A stretch of 64,000 nucleotides of DNA from Sporolactobacillus shoreae (GCF_004684935.1 NZ_SRJD01000001.1:62001-126000); one strand, 5' to 3'; shown: positions 15,043-26,426, numbered from the stretch's first letter. Made by a program: numbers and translations. The notes: generated by a model from the sequence alone, not told the origin.

Positions 15043-16812
15043 TTGGATATATTCAGAAGACTGAAGCAATTTTACTGGCCGGATCGCACATATTTGGTGG
15101 GATCTGTTCTTTTTCTGATCTTGGCGAGTGGAATTACTGTTGTTTATCCGGTGGTTTTGCAGCTGACAATCGACAGAGCCATCATTCATCATCAAGCACA
15201 ACTTATCCCTTATCTTTCACTCGGGTTTATCCTGATCATGGTTTTTAAGGGTATTTCGAGCTATTTCAGCCAGTATTGGGGCGATATGTTCGGTGTTAGT
15301 TCCGTCTTCCGGCTGCGCCAGGCATTATATAAAAAACTTCAGTACCTCCCCTACCGCTATTATGATAATGCGAAGACCGGAGACCTAATGTCAAGACTGA
15401 CCGCGGATGTTGAGGGATTCCGTTTTTTTCTTTCTGCCGGCATTACTCAGCTGATCAATTTTGTTATCTTGGTTGGATTCAGTCTCGTTCTTATGTTTTA
15501 TTATTCATGGGAACTGGCTCTTGTGACCTTAGCGATGACCCCTTTTTTGTGTGTGAGTGTATTCCGTTTTGATAAACAGGTTCATCCAGCTTTCAGAAAG
15601 ATCCGTTTATCGCTCGCGGGAATGAATACTCGAGTTCAGGAAAATATCAGCGGCATGAGCACAATAAAATCTCTGGCCAGAGAAAAATTCGAAATAGGCC
15701 GGTTTGCAGAAAGCAACGATTCATATCAGGACCGTAACCTCATAACAGCTGATATATGGGCTAGATATTTTCCATTGATGGAATTGATCGGAGACATCAG
15801 CGTCGTCATCCTGCTTGCTCTCGGCGGTTTGTTTGTCATGAGTGGCAGAATCGCTCCGGGCGAACTGGTCGCTTTTTTCAGTCTGGTTTGGTACATCATG
15901 GATCCGCTGATGAACCTGGGTTTCATTATTAATACCTTTTCACAGTCCAAAGCTTCAGGGGAACGTCTCCTGCAGGTGCTGGACGAAAAGGAAGATATCC
16001 AGTCTCCGTCTCATCCTATTCAGCCTGACCGGTTCACCGGAGATGTCATCTTTAAAGATGTTTCACTCATCTATCCGAATGAGAAGAACCCGTCCCTCCA
16101 GCGTATTTCTTTTGAAGCGAAACCGGGCAGTGTTATTGGCCTAATGGGGGCTACTGGATCAGGAAAATCAAGTATTACTCAGCTGATCGGACGCTTTTAC
16201 GATGCCACATCCGGACAAGTGCTTGTGGATGGACACTCTGTAAAAGAGTACGATTTACAGTGCCTGAGAAAGAATATCGGATTCGTTCTTCAGGAGAATT
16301 TTCTTTTTTCATCAACGATACGCGACAACATTGCGTATGGAAATCCCGATGCTTCGATGGAGGAAATTATTCTTGCCGCAAAAAGGGCGGAAGCGGATGA
16401 ATTTATCAGGGAACTGCCTGATGGGTACGATACAGTCCTTGGAGAGCGGGGAATGGGTCTTTCAGGAGGACAGAAACAAAGAATATCGATCGCCCGGGCA
16501 TTACTCATCAATCCAAGCATTCTTATACTTGATGATGCTACAAGTGCGGTAGATATGCGTACTGAAGGGCTGATTCAGCGGGCTTTTCATGAATTAATGA
16601 AGGGCAGGACCACATTTATTATCGCCCACCGTATCTCCTCGCTTCAGCTTGCCGATGAAGTGCTTGTCCTGCAAAACGGTTTCATAAAAGAACGGGGATC
16701 GCATGATGAGCTGATTCGCACGGATGGAATCTATCGAAAAATCTATGACATACAGTATAAAGACCGGGCGGCCATTCAGAAACAAAAAGCAGAGGAAAAG
16801 GAGCGGGCGTAA
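15043..16812 (+). CDS. yknU: Heterodimeric ABC exporter subunit YknU
   Basis: Fused membrane and ATPase half-transporter of 589 residues. Six membrane helices fill about residues 15-310. The ATPase domain has Walker A GATGSGKSS (about 368), a canonical signature LSGGQKQR (about 472) and Walker B ILILDDATSAVD (about 493-504). The residue after the Walker B aspartate is Asp, not the catalytic Glu, so this half forms the degenerate ATP site. The TTG start follows GGGAGG. The stop overlaps the start of yknV (TAATG). The pair corresponds to B. subtilis YknUV; the substrate is unknown. Confidence 0.88.
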   Translation: MDIFRRLKQFYWPDRTYLVGSVLFLILASGITVVYPVVLQLTIDRAIIHHQAQLIPYLSLGFILIMVFKGISSYFSQYWGDMFGVSSVFRLRQALYKKLQYLPYRYYDNAKTGDLMSRLTADVEGFRFFLSAGITQLINFVILVGFSLVLMFYYSWELALVTLAMTPFLCVSVFRFDKQVHPAFRKIRLSLAGMNTRVQENISGMSTIKSLAREKFEIGRFAESNDSYQDRNLITADIWARYFPLMELIGDISVVILLALGGLFVMSGRIAPGELVAFFSLVWYIMDPLMNLGFIINTFSQSKASGERLLQVLDEKEDIQSPSHPIQPDRFTGDVIFKDVSLIYPNEKNPSLQRISFEAKPGSVIGLMGATGSGKSSITQLIGRFYDATSGQVLVDGHSVKEYDLQCLRKNIGFVLQENFLFSSTIRDNIAYGNPDASMEEIILAAKRAEADEFIRELPDGYDTVLGERGMGLSGGQKQRISIARALLINPSILILDDATSAVDMRTEGLIQRAFHELMKGRTTFIIAHRISSLQLADEVLVLQNGFIKERGSHDELIRTDGIYRKIYDIQYKDRAAIQKQKAEEKERA

Positions 16813-18623
16813 TGACAAAATCATCTTTAAAAGAACGTTTTTATTACCCCGAAGACCGGGTGATCGAGAAACCTTTTAATTGGGCCCAGCTTATCCGGCT
16901 GCTGACTTATCTGAAACCTTATTTAAAAACTTTGATCCCGAAAGCCGCTGCTGCAATGCTTGCTTCAACTGCGGTTCGACTGATTGTCCCGATCATTATA
17001 GGCGTTTACGCATTCGACAATGCGATTGCCAAAGAAAACTATTCACTACTTTATTGGCTGGTCGGCGTTACGGCTTTTCTGTATGCATTATCTTTTGTCA
17101 GCAATTGGTACAGGATCAAAACAACGAATCAGCTCGGCCAATACGTCATCCATGACCTTCGCGAGAGCCTGTTTAACCATGTGCAATTTCTCTCCCACAG
17201 GTTTTTTGATTCACGTTCCGCCGGGTCTATTCTGGTTCGGATTATCAACGATGTCAATTCAATGCAGGATCTGTTTACAAACGGTGTGATCAACACTTTA
17301 ATGGATATGGTCACATTAGTCGGCATTTTTGTCATTCTTTTTGTGCTCAGTCCTCCTTTGGCTATTGCAGTTTTGTTGATTATCCCGCTGATGTTTTTTA
17401 TATCTACCAAACTGAGACGGAAGATTCGCAGAGCATGGCAGAATGTCCGGATGAAGATGTCAAAACTGAATTCCCACTTGAATGAAAGTATACAGGGAAT
17501 AAGGGTTACTCAGTCATTTACTCAGGAAAAGGGAAATATGGAATACTTTAAAGGAGTGAATGTAGAAAATTTTCTCGCCTGGAAAGAGGCTTCTCGAAAA
17601 AATGCGATGTTCCGTCCCTTTGTCGATCTTTCAAATGCAGCGGGTTCAGCCATACTGATCTGGTTTGGCGCATACTTGATCAACAGCGGTTCGATTGAGA
17701 TCGGTACCTTTATTTCATTCTCCTTTTATCTTGGCATGTTCTGGGGACCGATTTCCCGACTCGGCCAGGTATATAATCAACTTCTCGTTGCTATGGCCTC
17801 CTCTGAACGGATCTTTGAATTCCTGGATGAGAAACCTTCAGTTCCTGATAAAAAGAACGCCGTCAGTATGGAAAAGATACGTGGGACAATTGATTTTGAT
17901 CATGTTGAATTCAGTTATGATGAGTCCCGAAAAGCCCTGAAGGGAATTAACCTTCACGTTCCGGCGGGTGAAACGCTCGCACTGGTTGGCCATACGGGAT
18001 CTGGCAAAACGACCATTGCCAGTCTCGTCAGCCGCTTTTATGATGTGACATCCGGAGCGGTGTCGTTTGATGGTGTGGATGTACGGGATATTAACCTTAG
18101 GGAACTTCGATCGAGCGTCGGGACTGTCATTCAGGAAACCTACATTTTTTCAGGAACAATTATGGAAAATATCCGATTCGGGAAACCTGATGCTACGGAT
18201 CAGGAAGTAGTGAAGGCAGCTGAGGCCATTGGGGCTAACTCCTTTATTGAGGCCCTGCCTCATGGCTATCAGACAGAAGTCGAAGAAAGGGGCAATGTTC
18301 TGTCCGTTGGGGAGAGACAACTGCTTTCATTCGCCCGGGCGCTGCTTTCAGATCCTAGGACACTTATCCTTGATGAAGCGACAGCAAGCATTGATACTGA
18401 AACGGAGCTGGTTATACAGGCGGCTCTGAAAAAACTTCTCAAAGGCAGAACGTCAATAATCATTGCTCACAGGCTTTCAACCATACGTGATGCCGATCAT
18501 ATCGTCGTCTTGAACGAAGGGGAGATTGTGGAACAGGGAAGCCATGATCAGCTCATGAAAATGCGTGGTAAATACTTTGATCTCGTTTTGAGTCAGTATA
18601 ACATGCTGGATAGCGCGTCCTGA
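16812..18623 (+). CDS. yknV: Heterodimeric ABC exporter subunit YknV
   Basis: Partner half-transporter of 603 residues with six membrane helices (about 40-325) and an ATPase domain. Walker A GHTGSGKTT is near residue 393 and Walker B LILDEATASID near 518 with the catalytic Glu intact. Its signature reads LSVGERQ in place of LSGGQ. In a head-to-tail dimer, the poor signature here lies opposite the YknU Walker motifs that lack the Glu, so both defects fall in one ATP site. This is the usual asymmetric heterodimer. It is translationally coupled to yknU. Confidence 0.88.
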   Translation: MTKSSLKERFYYPEDRVIEKPFNWAQLIRLLTYLKPYLKTLIPKAAAAMLASTAVRLIVPIIIGVYAFDNAIAKENYSLLYWLVGVTAFLYALSFVSNWYRIKTTNQLGQYVIHDLRESLFNHVQFLSHRFFDSRSAGSILVRIINDVNSMQDLFTNGVINTLMDMVTLVGIFVILFVLSPPLAIAVLLIIPLMFFISTKLRRKIRRAWQNVRMKMSKLNSHLNESIQGIRVTQSFTQEKGNMEYFKGVNVENFLAWKEASRKNAMFRPFVDLSNAAGSAILIWFGAYLINSGSIEIGTFISFSFYLGMFWGPISRLGQVYNQLLVAMASSERIFEFLDEKPSVPDKKNAVSMEKIRGTIDFDHVEFSYDESRKALKGINLHVPAGETLALVGHTGSGKTTIASLVSRFYDVTSGAVSFDGVDVRDINLRELRSSVGTVIQETYIFSGTIMENIRFGKPDATDQEVVKAAEAIGANSFIEALPHGYQTEVEERGNVLSVGERQLLSFARALLSDPRTLILDEATASIDTETELVIQAALKKLLKGRTSIIIAHRLSTIRDADHIVVLNEGEIVEQGSHDQLMKMRGKYFDLVLSQYNMLDSAS

Positions 18624-18668
18624 TCGAACAGTGTGAAAGAATGAAAAATCCCGGGGAGGATTTCCGCA

Positions 18669-19694
18669 ATGCCTGAATCGCTGATCATGATTTTACTATG
18701 GATATTACTGTATAGTTATTTAATTCTGTCTTCAATTGATTTCGGGACAAGCTTTCATTACTTTTACGGTCGGACAGTATACAGGCAGGATTCAACATTT
18801 ACACTGATTCACGATTATCTGTCGCCTGTTTCAGAGGTGATTAATATCTGCTTTGTCCTTCTCTTTGCGGCCGTGATCAGTTTCTCACCCGATATTTTTC
18901 TTGGGCTTCAGACACAACTCGCTTTTTCGGGAATTCTTGCCGTTCTCTTGATTCTTCTTAAAGGAACTTTCTTTGCTCTTTCGGAATTACTTCCAAAAGA
19001 GTCCAAAGTGAATAGCATCTGCATTGCTGGAAACGGGATTACGGGGCTCTTTGTTCCTGCCGCACTGAGTATCTCAATGGTTGTCAGCGAAGGAGGATTT
19101 GACAGTTCCGGAACAGACGGCATCATGGTCTTTGTCGGGAAGTTACTCTCCAGCACCTATTTTTGGTCGGTAATGATTGTCACTGTTGTCAGCATCTTTT
19201 ATATCAGTTCCATGTACCTGACTTATTTTGCACATGCATCACGTAATGAAACTTTAAGTGAAAGAATGAGGGGCCAGGCTCTTTTCTGGAGTATGCCGAC
19301 CGTACTCGCCAGTGGATTTGTATTTGTGGGTCTCGAAATACAGAATCCGGACCATTTTATGAACACATTAAATGAATCATGGATGTTTCTGCTCTCATTA
19401 ATTTGTTTGCTTTTTTCGGTCATGCTGGTCTTTATTAAACGATGGTACCGCCTTTCATTTTATCTTGTAATGGGTCAGTATTTCTTTGCTTTAATGGGCT
19501 ACGGTGTTTCGCATTTACCCTATATTATTTACCCGGACCTTCGCGTTTCTGCGTCAGCGGCCAGGTTCACTAGCGGGCCCTTGTTTTTTTTCGCAGCCCT
19601 TATTTTATCCTTTTTGGCAGTCATCCTCGTTCTGATGATTAAAAGCTCGATGGTTCGCCATAACTCAGATCTCAGACGCTCCAATGGAGAATAG
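18669..19694 (+). CDS. Orphan cytochrome bd oxidase subunit II-like protein (CydB/YthB family)
   Basis: Membrane protein of 341 residues with about eight or nine helices. The N-terminus, including SSIDFGTSFHYFY and YLSPVSEVINICFVLLF, resembles CydB-type subunit II, in particular the YthB form of Bacillus (SIEFGAGFFAYY, YLNPVWEVTNVF). Subunit II normally works with CydA, which binds the hemes, but no cydA is present in the window. GGGGAGG precedes the ATG. It follows yknV by 45 bp and may be cotranscribed with yknUV. It may serve a CydA encoded elsewhere, or have another role. Confidence 0.65.
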   Translation: MPESLIMILLWILLYSYLILSSIDFGTSFHYFYGRTVYRQDSTFTLIHDYLSPVSEVINICFVLLFAAVISFSPDIFLGLQTQLAFSGILAVLLILLKGTFFALSELLPKESKVNSICIAGNGITGLFVPAALSISMVVSEGGFDSSGTDGIMVFVGKLLSSTYFWSVMIVTVVSIFYISSMYLTYFAHASRNETLSERMRGQALFWSMPTVLASGFVFVGLEIQNPDHFMNTLNESWMFLLSLICLLFSVMLVFIKRWYRLSFYLVMGQYFFALMGYGVSHLPYIIYPDLRVSASAARFTSGPLFFFAALILSFLAVILVLMIKSSMVRHNSDLRRSNGE

Positions 19695-19715
19695 GCAACA
19701 ATTATAGAAATCAAA

Positions 19716-19757
19716 AAGCGACGGAAATGCAGCTTTGGTTCTGCATTTCCGTCGCTT
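19716..19757. terminator. Bidirectional terminator between the CydB-like gene and rnjA
   Basis: A perfect 17-bp stem, 19716-19732 with 19741-19757, and an 8-nt loop separate two convergent genes. A-rich sequence on the left supplies a U-tract for the minus strand. Confidence 0.8.
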
Positions 19758-19812
19758 AACATCGTTAAGCCGGAAGTGGGCTCTCATTAATCAAGTTCTG
19801 TCTGACACATAT

Positions 19813-21519
19813 TTAATTGCTGCTTCCAACCCGTTTATTTGATTTTTCGTCGACTTGCATAATAATCGGGAGAATCATCGGCTTGCGCCGTGTCTTTTCA
19901 TACAGGTAAGGTGCCAGTTTGTCATTAATCTCGTTTTTCATTTCCGACCACTGGAGTGACTCGCGCTGCACGACTTCCTGAAGATGCCTAGATAGCAGTT
20001 CCTGTGCCTCATTAATCAGATCGCCGGACTCGCGCATGTACACGAATCCACGTGAAATAATGTCAGGACCCGCCATGATCTTGTGTGCGTCTATATCAAC
20101 GCTGACAACGACAATGACCAATCCTTCTTCAGACAGGATTCTGCGGTCCCGCAAAACGATATTTCCAATATCGCCAATTCCGCTTCCGTCAATATAAACA
20201 GATCCGGAAGGGATTTTTCCGGTGACGGCTGCGTGGTTCTGATCCAGAGCGAGGACATCTCCAATATTCATAATGAAGGAATGGTCATAAGGTATGCCAC
20301 AGGCATTAGCCGTTTCAACATGCTTTTTCAGCATCCGGTATTCTCCGTGTATCGGCATAAAAAACTTTGGCTTCAAAAGACGAAGCATCAGTTTTTCTTC
20401 TTCCTGACCTCCATGGCCTGACGTGTGGATGTTGCTTAGTTTCCCGTGGATCACTTCCGCTCCGGCACGGTAAAGCTGGTTGATGGTACGGTTAATACTG
20501 ACTTTATTGCCCGGGATCGGTGAAGATGAGAAAATAACGGTATCGCCAGGCTGAACCTGAATCTGCCGGTGTGTCCCATTTGCGATGCGGGATAACGCCG
20601 CCATAGGTTCTCCCTGGCTGCCCGTGCATAAAATGACTACCTTATTATCCGGGAGATGGTTGATCAACTGATGGTCGACAAATGTATCATCGGGCGCGTC
20701 GACATAACCCAAATCTTCTCCGATGGTTATGGATGCCTCCATACTCCGGCCGAAAACGGCAATTTTCCTTCCTGTGTCAACTGCAGCGTCAACAACTTGC
20801 TGAAGTCTGTGAATGTTGGAAGCAAATGTAGCAAAAATAATCCGGCCGTCCACTTTACGGAATATGTCCTTTATATTTTCACCGACTTCGCGTTCCGTCA
20901 TCGTGAATCCCGGGATCTCAGCATTTGTGCTGTCCGACATCAGACAAAGCACGCCATCCTTCCCAATGTCGGCCATCTTCGTCAGATTGGCAATCTGGCC
21001 CCCCACGGGTGTGAAGTCAAATTTAAAGTCACCGGTTTCAACAATGTTACCTTGCGGAGTTTTGACAACAATCCCATAAGAATCAGGAATGCTGTGTGTC
21101 GTCCGGAAGAAACTGACGGAAGTTTTCTGAAATTTGATCACGTCATCCTCAGTGATTTCATGGATAACGGTCCGGCGGAGAAGGTTATGTTCCTCCAATT
21201 TATTTCGGATCAGTCCGGCGGCAAGCTTCCCGGCGTAAATCGGGATGTTCAGTTGTCGGAGCAGGTAAGGGACCCCGCCAATATGATCCTCATGGCCGTG
21301 AGTGATAAAAAGGCCCTTTACTTTGTCGGCATTCTTGACCAGATAACTGTAGTCGGGGATGACGTAATCAATGCCCAGTAAATCGTCTTCAGGAAATTTA
21401 ATCCCGGCATCGATTACAATGATCTCATCCTGAAACTGTACAGCATAGGTATTCTTGCCGATTTCACCCAGACCACCGAGTGAAAATACAGCAGTTTGAT
21501 GGTTTTTAACAAATTTCAT
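19813..21519 (-). CDS. rnjA: Ribonuclease J1
   Basis: RNase J1 (YkqC), 568 residues from the ATG at 21519, which gives [12 protein letters not shown] as in B. subtilis and follows TTGGAGAAG; the frame open from 21570 adds 17 unlikely residues. It is a beta-CASP metallo-beta-lactamase with 5'-3' exonuclease and endonuclease activity in mRNA decay and rRNA maturation. The metal motif [10 protein letters not shown] (His74, His76, Asp78, His79) is intact, as are DSTNAE and [10 protein letters not shown]. It lies 4 bp after rpoY, the conserved Firmicutes pair. Confidence 0.96.
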   Translation of the reverse strand: MKFVKNHQTAVFSLGGLGEIGKNTYAVQFQDEIIVIDAGIKFPEDDLLGIDYVIPDYSYLVKNADKVKGLFITHGHEDHIGGVPYLLRQLNIPIYAGKLAAGLIRNKLEEHNLLRRTVIHEITEDDVIKFQKTSVSFFRTTHSIPDSYGIVVKTPQGNIVETGDFKFDFTPVGGQIANLTKMADIGKDGVLCLMSDSTNAEIPGFTMTEREVGENIKDIFRKVDGRIIFATFASNIHRLQQVVDAAVDTGRKIAVFGRSMEASITIGEDLGYVDAPDDTFVDHQLINHLPDNKVVILCTGSQGEPMAALSRIANGTHRQIQVQPGDTVIFSSSPIPGNKVSINRTINQLYRAGAEVIHGKLSNIHTSGHGGQEEEKLMLRLLKPKFFMPIHGEYRMLKKHVETANACGIPYDHSFIMNIGDVLALDQNHAAVTGKIPSGSVYIDGSGIGDIGNIVLRDRRILSEEGLVIVVVSVDIDAHKIMAGPDIISRGFVYMRESGDLINEAQELLSRHLQEVVQRESLQWSEMKNEINDKLAPYLYEKTRRKPMILPIIMQVDEKSNKRVGSSN

Positions 21520-21523
21520 ATGA

Positions 21524-21733
21524 TTATATCTTCTCCAATTTGAATTCTGCGGACTTCTTTTCGTAATCAAGGAACTTTCCGGTTAGTGGTTGAATAAATT
21601 CAACATTATAAGGCTTGTCAGTCAGCTTTTTCCGGACATTGCGAATATCGTCTGCTTCAAGGAATAGGGTTTCTGTATTCTCTCTGACCGGAACCTCATC
21701 CCTAGATTGTTGATAAAGTACTTTGAATATCAT
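21524..21733 (-). CDS. rpoY: RNA polymerase epsilon subunit
   Basis: RpoY (YkzG), 69 residues, the small auxiliary epsilon subunit of Firmicutes RNA polymerase. The sequence [19 protein letters not shown] starts at the ATG at 21733 after GAGGGGAGC; the frame from 21751 adds 6 residues without a better site. It precedes rnjA by 4 bp in an operon, as in B. subtilis. The promoter region contains TATAAT within a 20-bp segment shared with the region upstream of ctaB. Confidence 0.93.
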   Translation of the reverse strand: MIFKVLYQQSRDEVPVRENTETLFLEADDIRNVRKKLTDKPYNVEFIQPLTGKFLDYEKKSAEFKLEKI

Positions 21734-21766
21734 AACGTTTGCTCCCCTCAAAAAAGATTCTATAGA

Positions 21767-21786
21767 CCATTATATATGAAACGGAA
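21767..21786 (-). promoter_or_regulatory. Probable rpoY-rnjA promoter -10 region
   Basis: On the minus strand this reads TTCCGTTTCATATATAATGG, with TATAAT as the -10 about 40 bp before rpoY. The -35 (TGAAAA at 17 bp) is weak. The same 20 bp occur at 39197-39216 on the plus strand. Confidence 0.5.
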
Positions 21787-21958
21787 AGGTTTTTCATTGT
21801 TTGGGTTGGCGGCGATGGAAAAAAGGAAATTAACGATGCCGTTCCCCACTTTATTTTTTGATAAATGCAGTAAAAAAATGCAATTGACTCACTCATGGGC
21901 GGCATGCGCTGTTATAATGAAAAAGTGTGTTTGTACATGACTTGAGGGGGATAAAACG

Positions 21959-22747
21959 GTGTCAAACATTAAAATCGTCTTTTTTGATATTGACAGCACA
22001 TTATATGATCAGAAAAAGTCCGTACCGGAATCCACAGTTGAAGCGGTAAAAACTTTACAAAGAAAGGGTATCATCACAGCAATCGCGACGGGTCGCGCGC
22101 CGTTTATGTTCAGCAAGCTGCGTGCAGATCTGGATATAAACACATTCGCCAGTTTTAATGGTTCATATGTCGTTTATCAGAATGAGGCTATCTATAAAAA
22201 ACCAATTCCTGAAGCGCTGCTGGACAACCTTGAACATCAGTCGTCCGAAGCAGGAAATCGGCTTATTTTCCTCAATGAAGAGACCATGAAGATAGACGGT
22301 AAAATGGGAAGCGACATAGCCGAGGGAATGAGCAGCCTGAAGCTTGACCTCCCTTTTCCAGAAGAAGATCCGGAATTTTACCATAATCACGATATTTATC
22401 AGGCACTACTCTTTTATACCGCGCAGGATGATTCAAGCTACCTGGAAAATGAGCCGTTGAACAAACTGAGATATGTCCGTTGGCACAAAAATGCGGTGGA
22501 TGTAATTCCACAGGCCGGCTCAAAAGCTTCAGGGATCAGAAAAATACTCGAAGAGCTGAACTTTTCTGCGGATGAGGCATGTGCATTCGGAGATGGAAAT
22601 AACGACGTTGAAATGTTGTCCTATGTCGGGACGGGCGTAGCAATGGGCAATGCTGTGGAGAGTGCCAGACGAGCTGCAGATTTTGTAACACGGTCTGTTG
22701 ATCAGGACGGTATTTATTATGGATTGAAAGATCTTGGATTAATCTGA
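21959..22747 (+). CDS. ykrA: Cof-type HAD superfamily hydrolase YkrA
   Basis: HAD phosphatase of the Cof/IIB type, 262 residues. Motif I is FFDIDSTLYD (nucleophile Asp near residue 9), motif II IATGRAP, motif III a lysine in the SKASGI segment and motif IV FGDGNNDVEML. The cap domain lies between motifs II and III. Such enzymes dephosphorylate sugar phosphates or nucleotides; the substrate is not predictable here. The GTG start follows GAGGGGG. It is divergent from rpoY-rnjA, as in B. subtilis. Confidence 0.88.
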   Translation: MSNIKIVFFDIDSTLYDQKKSVPESTVEAVKTLQRKGIITAIATGRAPFMFSKLRADLDINTFASFNGSYVVYQNEAIYKKPIPEALLDNLEHQSSEAGNRLIFLNEETMKIDGKMGSDIAEGMSSLKLDLPFPEEDPEFYHNHDIYQALLFYTAQDDSSYLENEPLNKLRYVRWHKNAVDVIPQAGSKASGIRKILEELNFSADEACAFGDGNNDVEMLSYVGTGVAMGNAVESARRAADFVTRSVDQDGIYYGLKDLGLI

Positions 22748-22752
22748 TTTAG

Positions 22753-22797
22753 GGTTTTGGTTTCATCGGTCCTAGCCGAAACCAGAACCATTTTTAT
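22753..22797 (+). terminator. Terminator after ykrA
   Basis: GGTTTTGGTTTC (22753-22764) pairs with GAAACCAGAACC (22778-22789, one wobble) and is followed by a T-rich run. Confidence 0.8.
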
Positions 22798-22808
22798 AAA
22801 AAATAATA

Positions 22809-22824
22809 ATGAAAACGCATTCAT
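22809..22824 (+). promoter_or_regulatory. Candidate CcpA site (cre) upstream of the pdh promoter
   Basis: ATGAAAACGCATTCAT matches the cre consensus TGWAANCGNTNWCA at 13 of 14 positions and is nearly palindromic. It lies just upstream of the -35 of the pdh promoter, where bound CcpA would more often activate than repress. Confidence 0.6.
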
Positions 22825-22841
22825 ACATTGAAGCCTCAAGT

Positions 22842-22869
22842 TTGACTTCATTGAAGGTGGTATTATAAA
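22842..22869 (+). promoter_or_regulatory. Promoter of the pdhABCD operon
   Basis: TTGACT (22842-22847) and TATAAA (22864-22869) with a 16-bp spacer. The transcript would have a leader of about 185 nt before pdhA, long enough for regulation, and a second candidate cre lies inside it. Confidence 0.6.
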
Positions 22870-22984
22870 CTAAATTTGAGCATGAAGCAGTTTTTAGACA
22901 ATTGGCGTCGGTAGATGGGAGATAAGCACTGATTCCTGAAGGGCAGGGGAGCTGCGGACTTAATTAGCGGTTTCTTTTCAGGAC

Positions 22985-22999
22985 TTGAAAGCGTTTTTG
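22985..22999 (+). promoter_or_regulatory. Candidate CcpA site (cre) in the pdh leader
   Basis: TTGAAAGCGTTTTTG matches the first 13 positions of the extended cre consensus WTGAAARCGYTTTMW. It is about 110 bp downstream of the predicted start point and 62 bp before pdhA, where CcpA could act as a roadblock. Confidence 0.5.
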
Positions 23000-23009
23000 T
23001 GACATTTAG

Positions 23010-24148
<1,139 letters not shown>

Positions 24149-24149
<1 letters not shown>

Positions 24150-25126
24150 TGGCGCAGATGACGATGATTCAAGCGATTACAGATGCGATGCGAACAGAAC
24201 TGAAACATGATGAGAATGTGCTCGTTTTTGGGGAAGATGTAGCTAAAAACGGGGGCGTGTTCCGGGCGACGGAAGGTCTGTACGATGAATTTGGCGAAGA
24301 ACGTGTTTTTGATACACCGCTCGCTGAGTCAGGCATTGGAGGACTTGCGCTTGGTCTTGCTCTCCAGAAGTTCAGACCGGTGATGGAAATTCAGTTTTTC
24401 GGTTTTGTTTTCGAGGCAATGGACAGCGTGGTTTCACAGATGGCGCGGCTTCGTTATCGTTCAGGCGGTCATTACCAGGCCCCGGTAACCATCCGTTCCC
24501 CTTTCGGCGGCGGTGTCAAAACGCCGGAACTCCATGCGGATAATCTGGAGGGACTTTTTTATGAATGTCCTGGCCTTAAAGTAGTTATTCCTTCCAACCC
24601 TTATGATGCGAAGGGACTGCTTATTTCCGCTATCAGGGATAATGATCCCGTACTGTTCCTGGAACATATGAAACTTTATCGCTCATTCAGAGATGAAGTA
24701 CCGGAAGAGGAATATACTGTGGAGATTGGTAAGGCGAAGGTCGTCAGAGAAGGGAATTCAATCACCTTAATCACTTATGGCGCAATGGTCAGGACGGCGC
24801 TTAAAGCGGCTGATCAGTTGAAGAATGAAGGCATAGACGCCGAAGTCATCGATCTCAGAACAATCAGTCCGCTGGATACGGAAACAATCACAAAATCAGT
24901 GAAAAAAACAGGACGCGCTGTTGTGATTCAGGAAGCTCAGAAACAGGCGGGCATCGCAGCTCATGTCATCGCGGAAATTAATGACCGGGCGCTGCTCTAT
25001 CTAGATGCTCCGGTCGGCCGGGTCACTGCTCCGGATACTGTATTTCCGTTTGCTGCGGCGGAGGATATCTGGCTTCCTAGTGAAAAAGACATCATCAAAA
25101 AATCGAAGGAAATCATTGCTTTTTAA
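24149..25126 (+). CDS. pdhB: Pyruvate dehydrogenase E1 beta subunit
   Basis: E1 beta subunit, 325 residues, the usual length. The N-terminal pyrimidine-binding domain has [16 protein letters not shown] and [10 protein letters not shown]; the C-terminal transketolase domain contains [13 protein letters not shown] and [11 protein letters not shown]. It starts one base into the pdhA stop codon context (TAATG), so translation is coupled. It forms the alpha2-beta2 E1 enzyme with PdhA. Confidence 0.96.
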
Positions 25127-25169
25127 GTAGCAAAGAGAAGAAGTTTCCGACTGAAGGAGGTAAGCGCCA

Positions 25170-26426
25170 TTGGCCTATTTATTCAAATTGCCGGATATCG
25201 GCGAAGGAATTCATGAAGGTGAAATCTTAAAGTGGTTTGTCAAACCCGGAGATGAAGTGAAGGAAGACGATGCGCTTGCTGAAGTTCAAAACGATAAGGC
25301 AGTCGTGGAAATCCCGTCACCGGTGAACGGAAAAGTTCTGGAACTGAATGCTGAAGAAGGACAGACTGTTGAAGTCGGGACGGTTGTCGTGACACTTGAA
25401 TCAGATACAGAAAATGAGCCTCATGATCAGCCAGAAGACACTGATGAGAAGGATGAAAGTTCTGCTGTCAGTCCACAGGAGATTAAGGCGATTGCCGGTC
25501 AGCCGGATGCATCAGTGCGGACAGTAATTGCCATGCCTTCTGTCCGGAAATATGCGCGTGACAAGGGCATAGACATTAATACAGTTAAGGGATCGGGAAA
25601 AAACGGACGCATCCTGAAAGATGATATAGATCAAAGTCTGTCCGGCACTTCTGAACAAAAAGATGAAAGCCCATCACTTCAGAATGTAGATGTCGCTTCT
25701 GCTGAAGAAACGGTTTCCGAGGCTTTTCCCGAGACACGGGAGAAGTTCATTGGAATCCGCAGAGCGATCGCCCGGGCAACGACTCACTCGGTACAGACTG
25801 CTCCGCATGTCACTTTGATGGACGATGTCGATGTGACCAAACTTGTGGCTCACAGGAAGCTGTTTAAGCAGGAAGCGTCTGATCAGGGGATCAAGCTGAC
25901 CTACCTCCCTTATATCATTAAGGCTTTGGTCGCTGCTCTTAAAGCTTTCCCAATCATTAATGCGACGCTCGATGAAGAACATCAGGAAATTATATATAAA
26001 CACTATTTTAATATAGGGATCGCGACAGATACGGATGCCGGCCTTGTTGTTCCCGTACTGAAACACGCGGAGTCCAGATCAATGTACGAGCTGGCCGGAG
26101 AAATAACCAAGCTTGCTGAAAAAGCACGGCTTGGAAAGCTGGCACCCGATGATATGAAAGGCGGAACTTGTACGATCTCGAATATCGGTTCTGAGGGCGG
26201 ACAGTGGTTTACGCCTGTAATTAACCAACCGGAATCGGCAATATTAGGGATCGGCCGGATTGCTGAAAAAGCCATCATCCGCGATGGGGAAATCGTTGCT
26301 GCACCTATGCTTGCTCTGTCTATGAGCTTTGATCACCGGCTGATTGACGGTGCAACGGCCCAGAGGGCAATGAACAAAATAAAAAGGCTGTTAAACGATC
26401 CACAACGCCTTATTTTGGAGGGGTAA
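25170..26426 (+). CDS. pdhC: Dihydrolipoamide acetyltransferase (E2)
   Basis: E2 core of the complex, 418 residues, with one lipoyl domain (residues 1-77; lipoylated Lys43 in NDKAVVE). An acidic linker follows, then a peripheral subunit-binding domain (about 117-155, [13 protein letters not shown]) and the catalytic domain (about 190-418) with DHRLIDG near 388-394. The TTG start lies after GAAGGAGG. It transfers the acetyl group to CoA and forms the icosahedral scaffold. Third gene of the operon. Confidence 0.95.
   Translation: MAYLFKLPDIGEGIHEGEILKWFVKPGDEVKEDDALAEVQNDKAVVEIPSPVNGKVLELNAEEGQTVEVGTVVVTLESDTENEPHDQPEDTDEKDESSAVSPQEIKAIAGQPDASVRTVIAMPSVRKYARDKGIDINTVKGSGKNGRILKDDIDQSLSGTSEQKDESPSLQNVDVASAEETVSEAFPETREKFIGIRRAIARATTHSVQTAPHVTLMDDVDVTKLVAHRKLFKQEASDQGIKLTYLPYIIKALVAALKAFPIINATLDEEHQEIIYKHYFNIGIATDTDAGLVVPVLKHAESRSMYELAGEITKLAEKARLGKLAPDDMKGGTCTISNIGSEGGQWFTPVINQPESAILGIGRIAEKAIIRDGEIVAAPMLALSMSFDHRLIDGATAQRAMNKIKRLLNDPQRLILEG

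Noticed and set aside
20656-21381. Long plus-strand frame of 241 residues
   Set aside because: Antisense shadow of the highly conserved rnjA gene.
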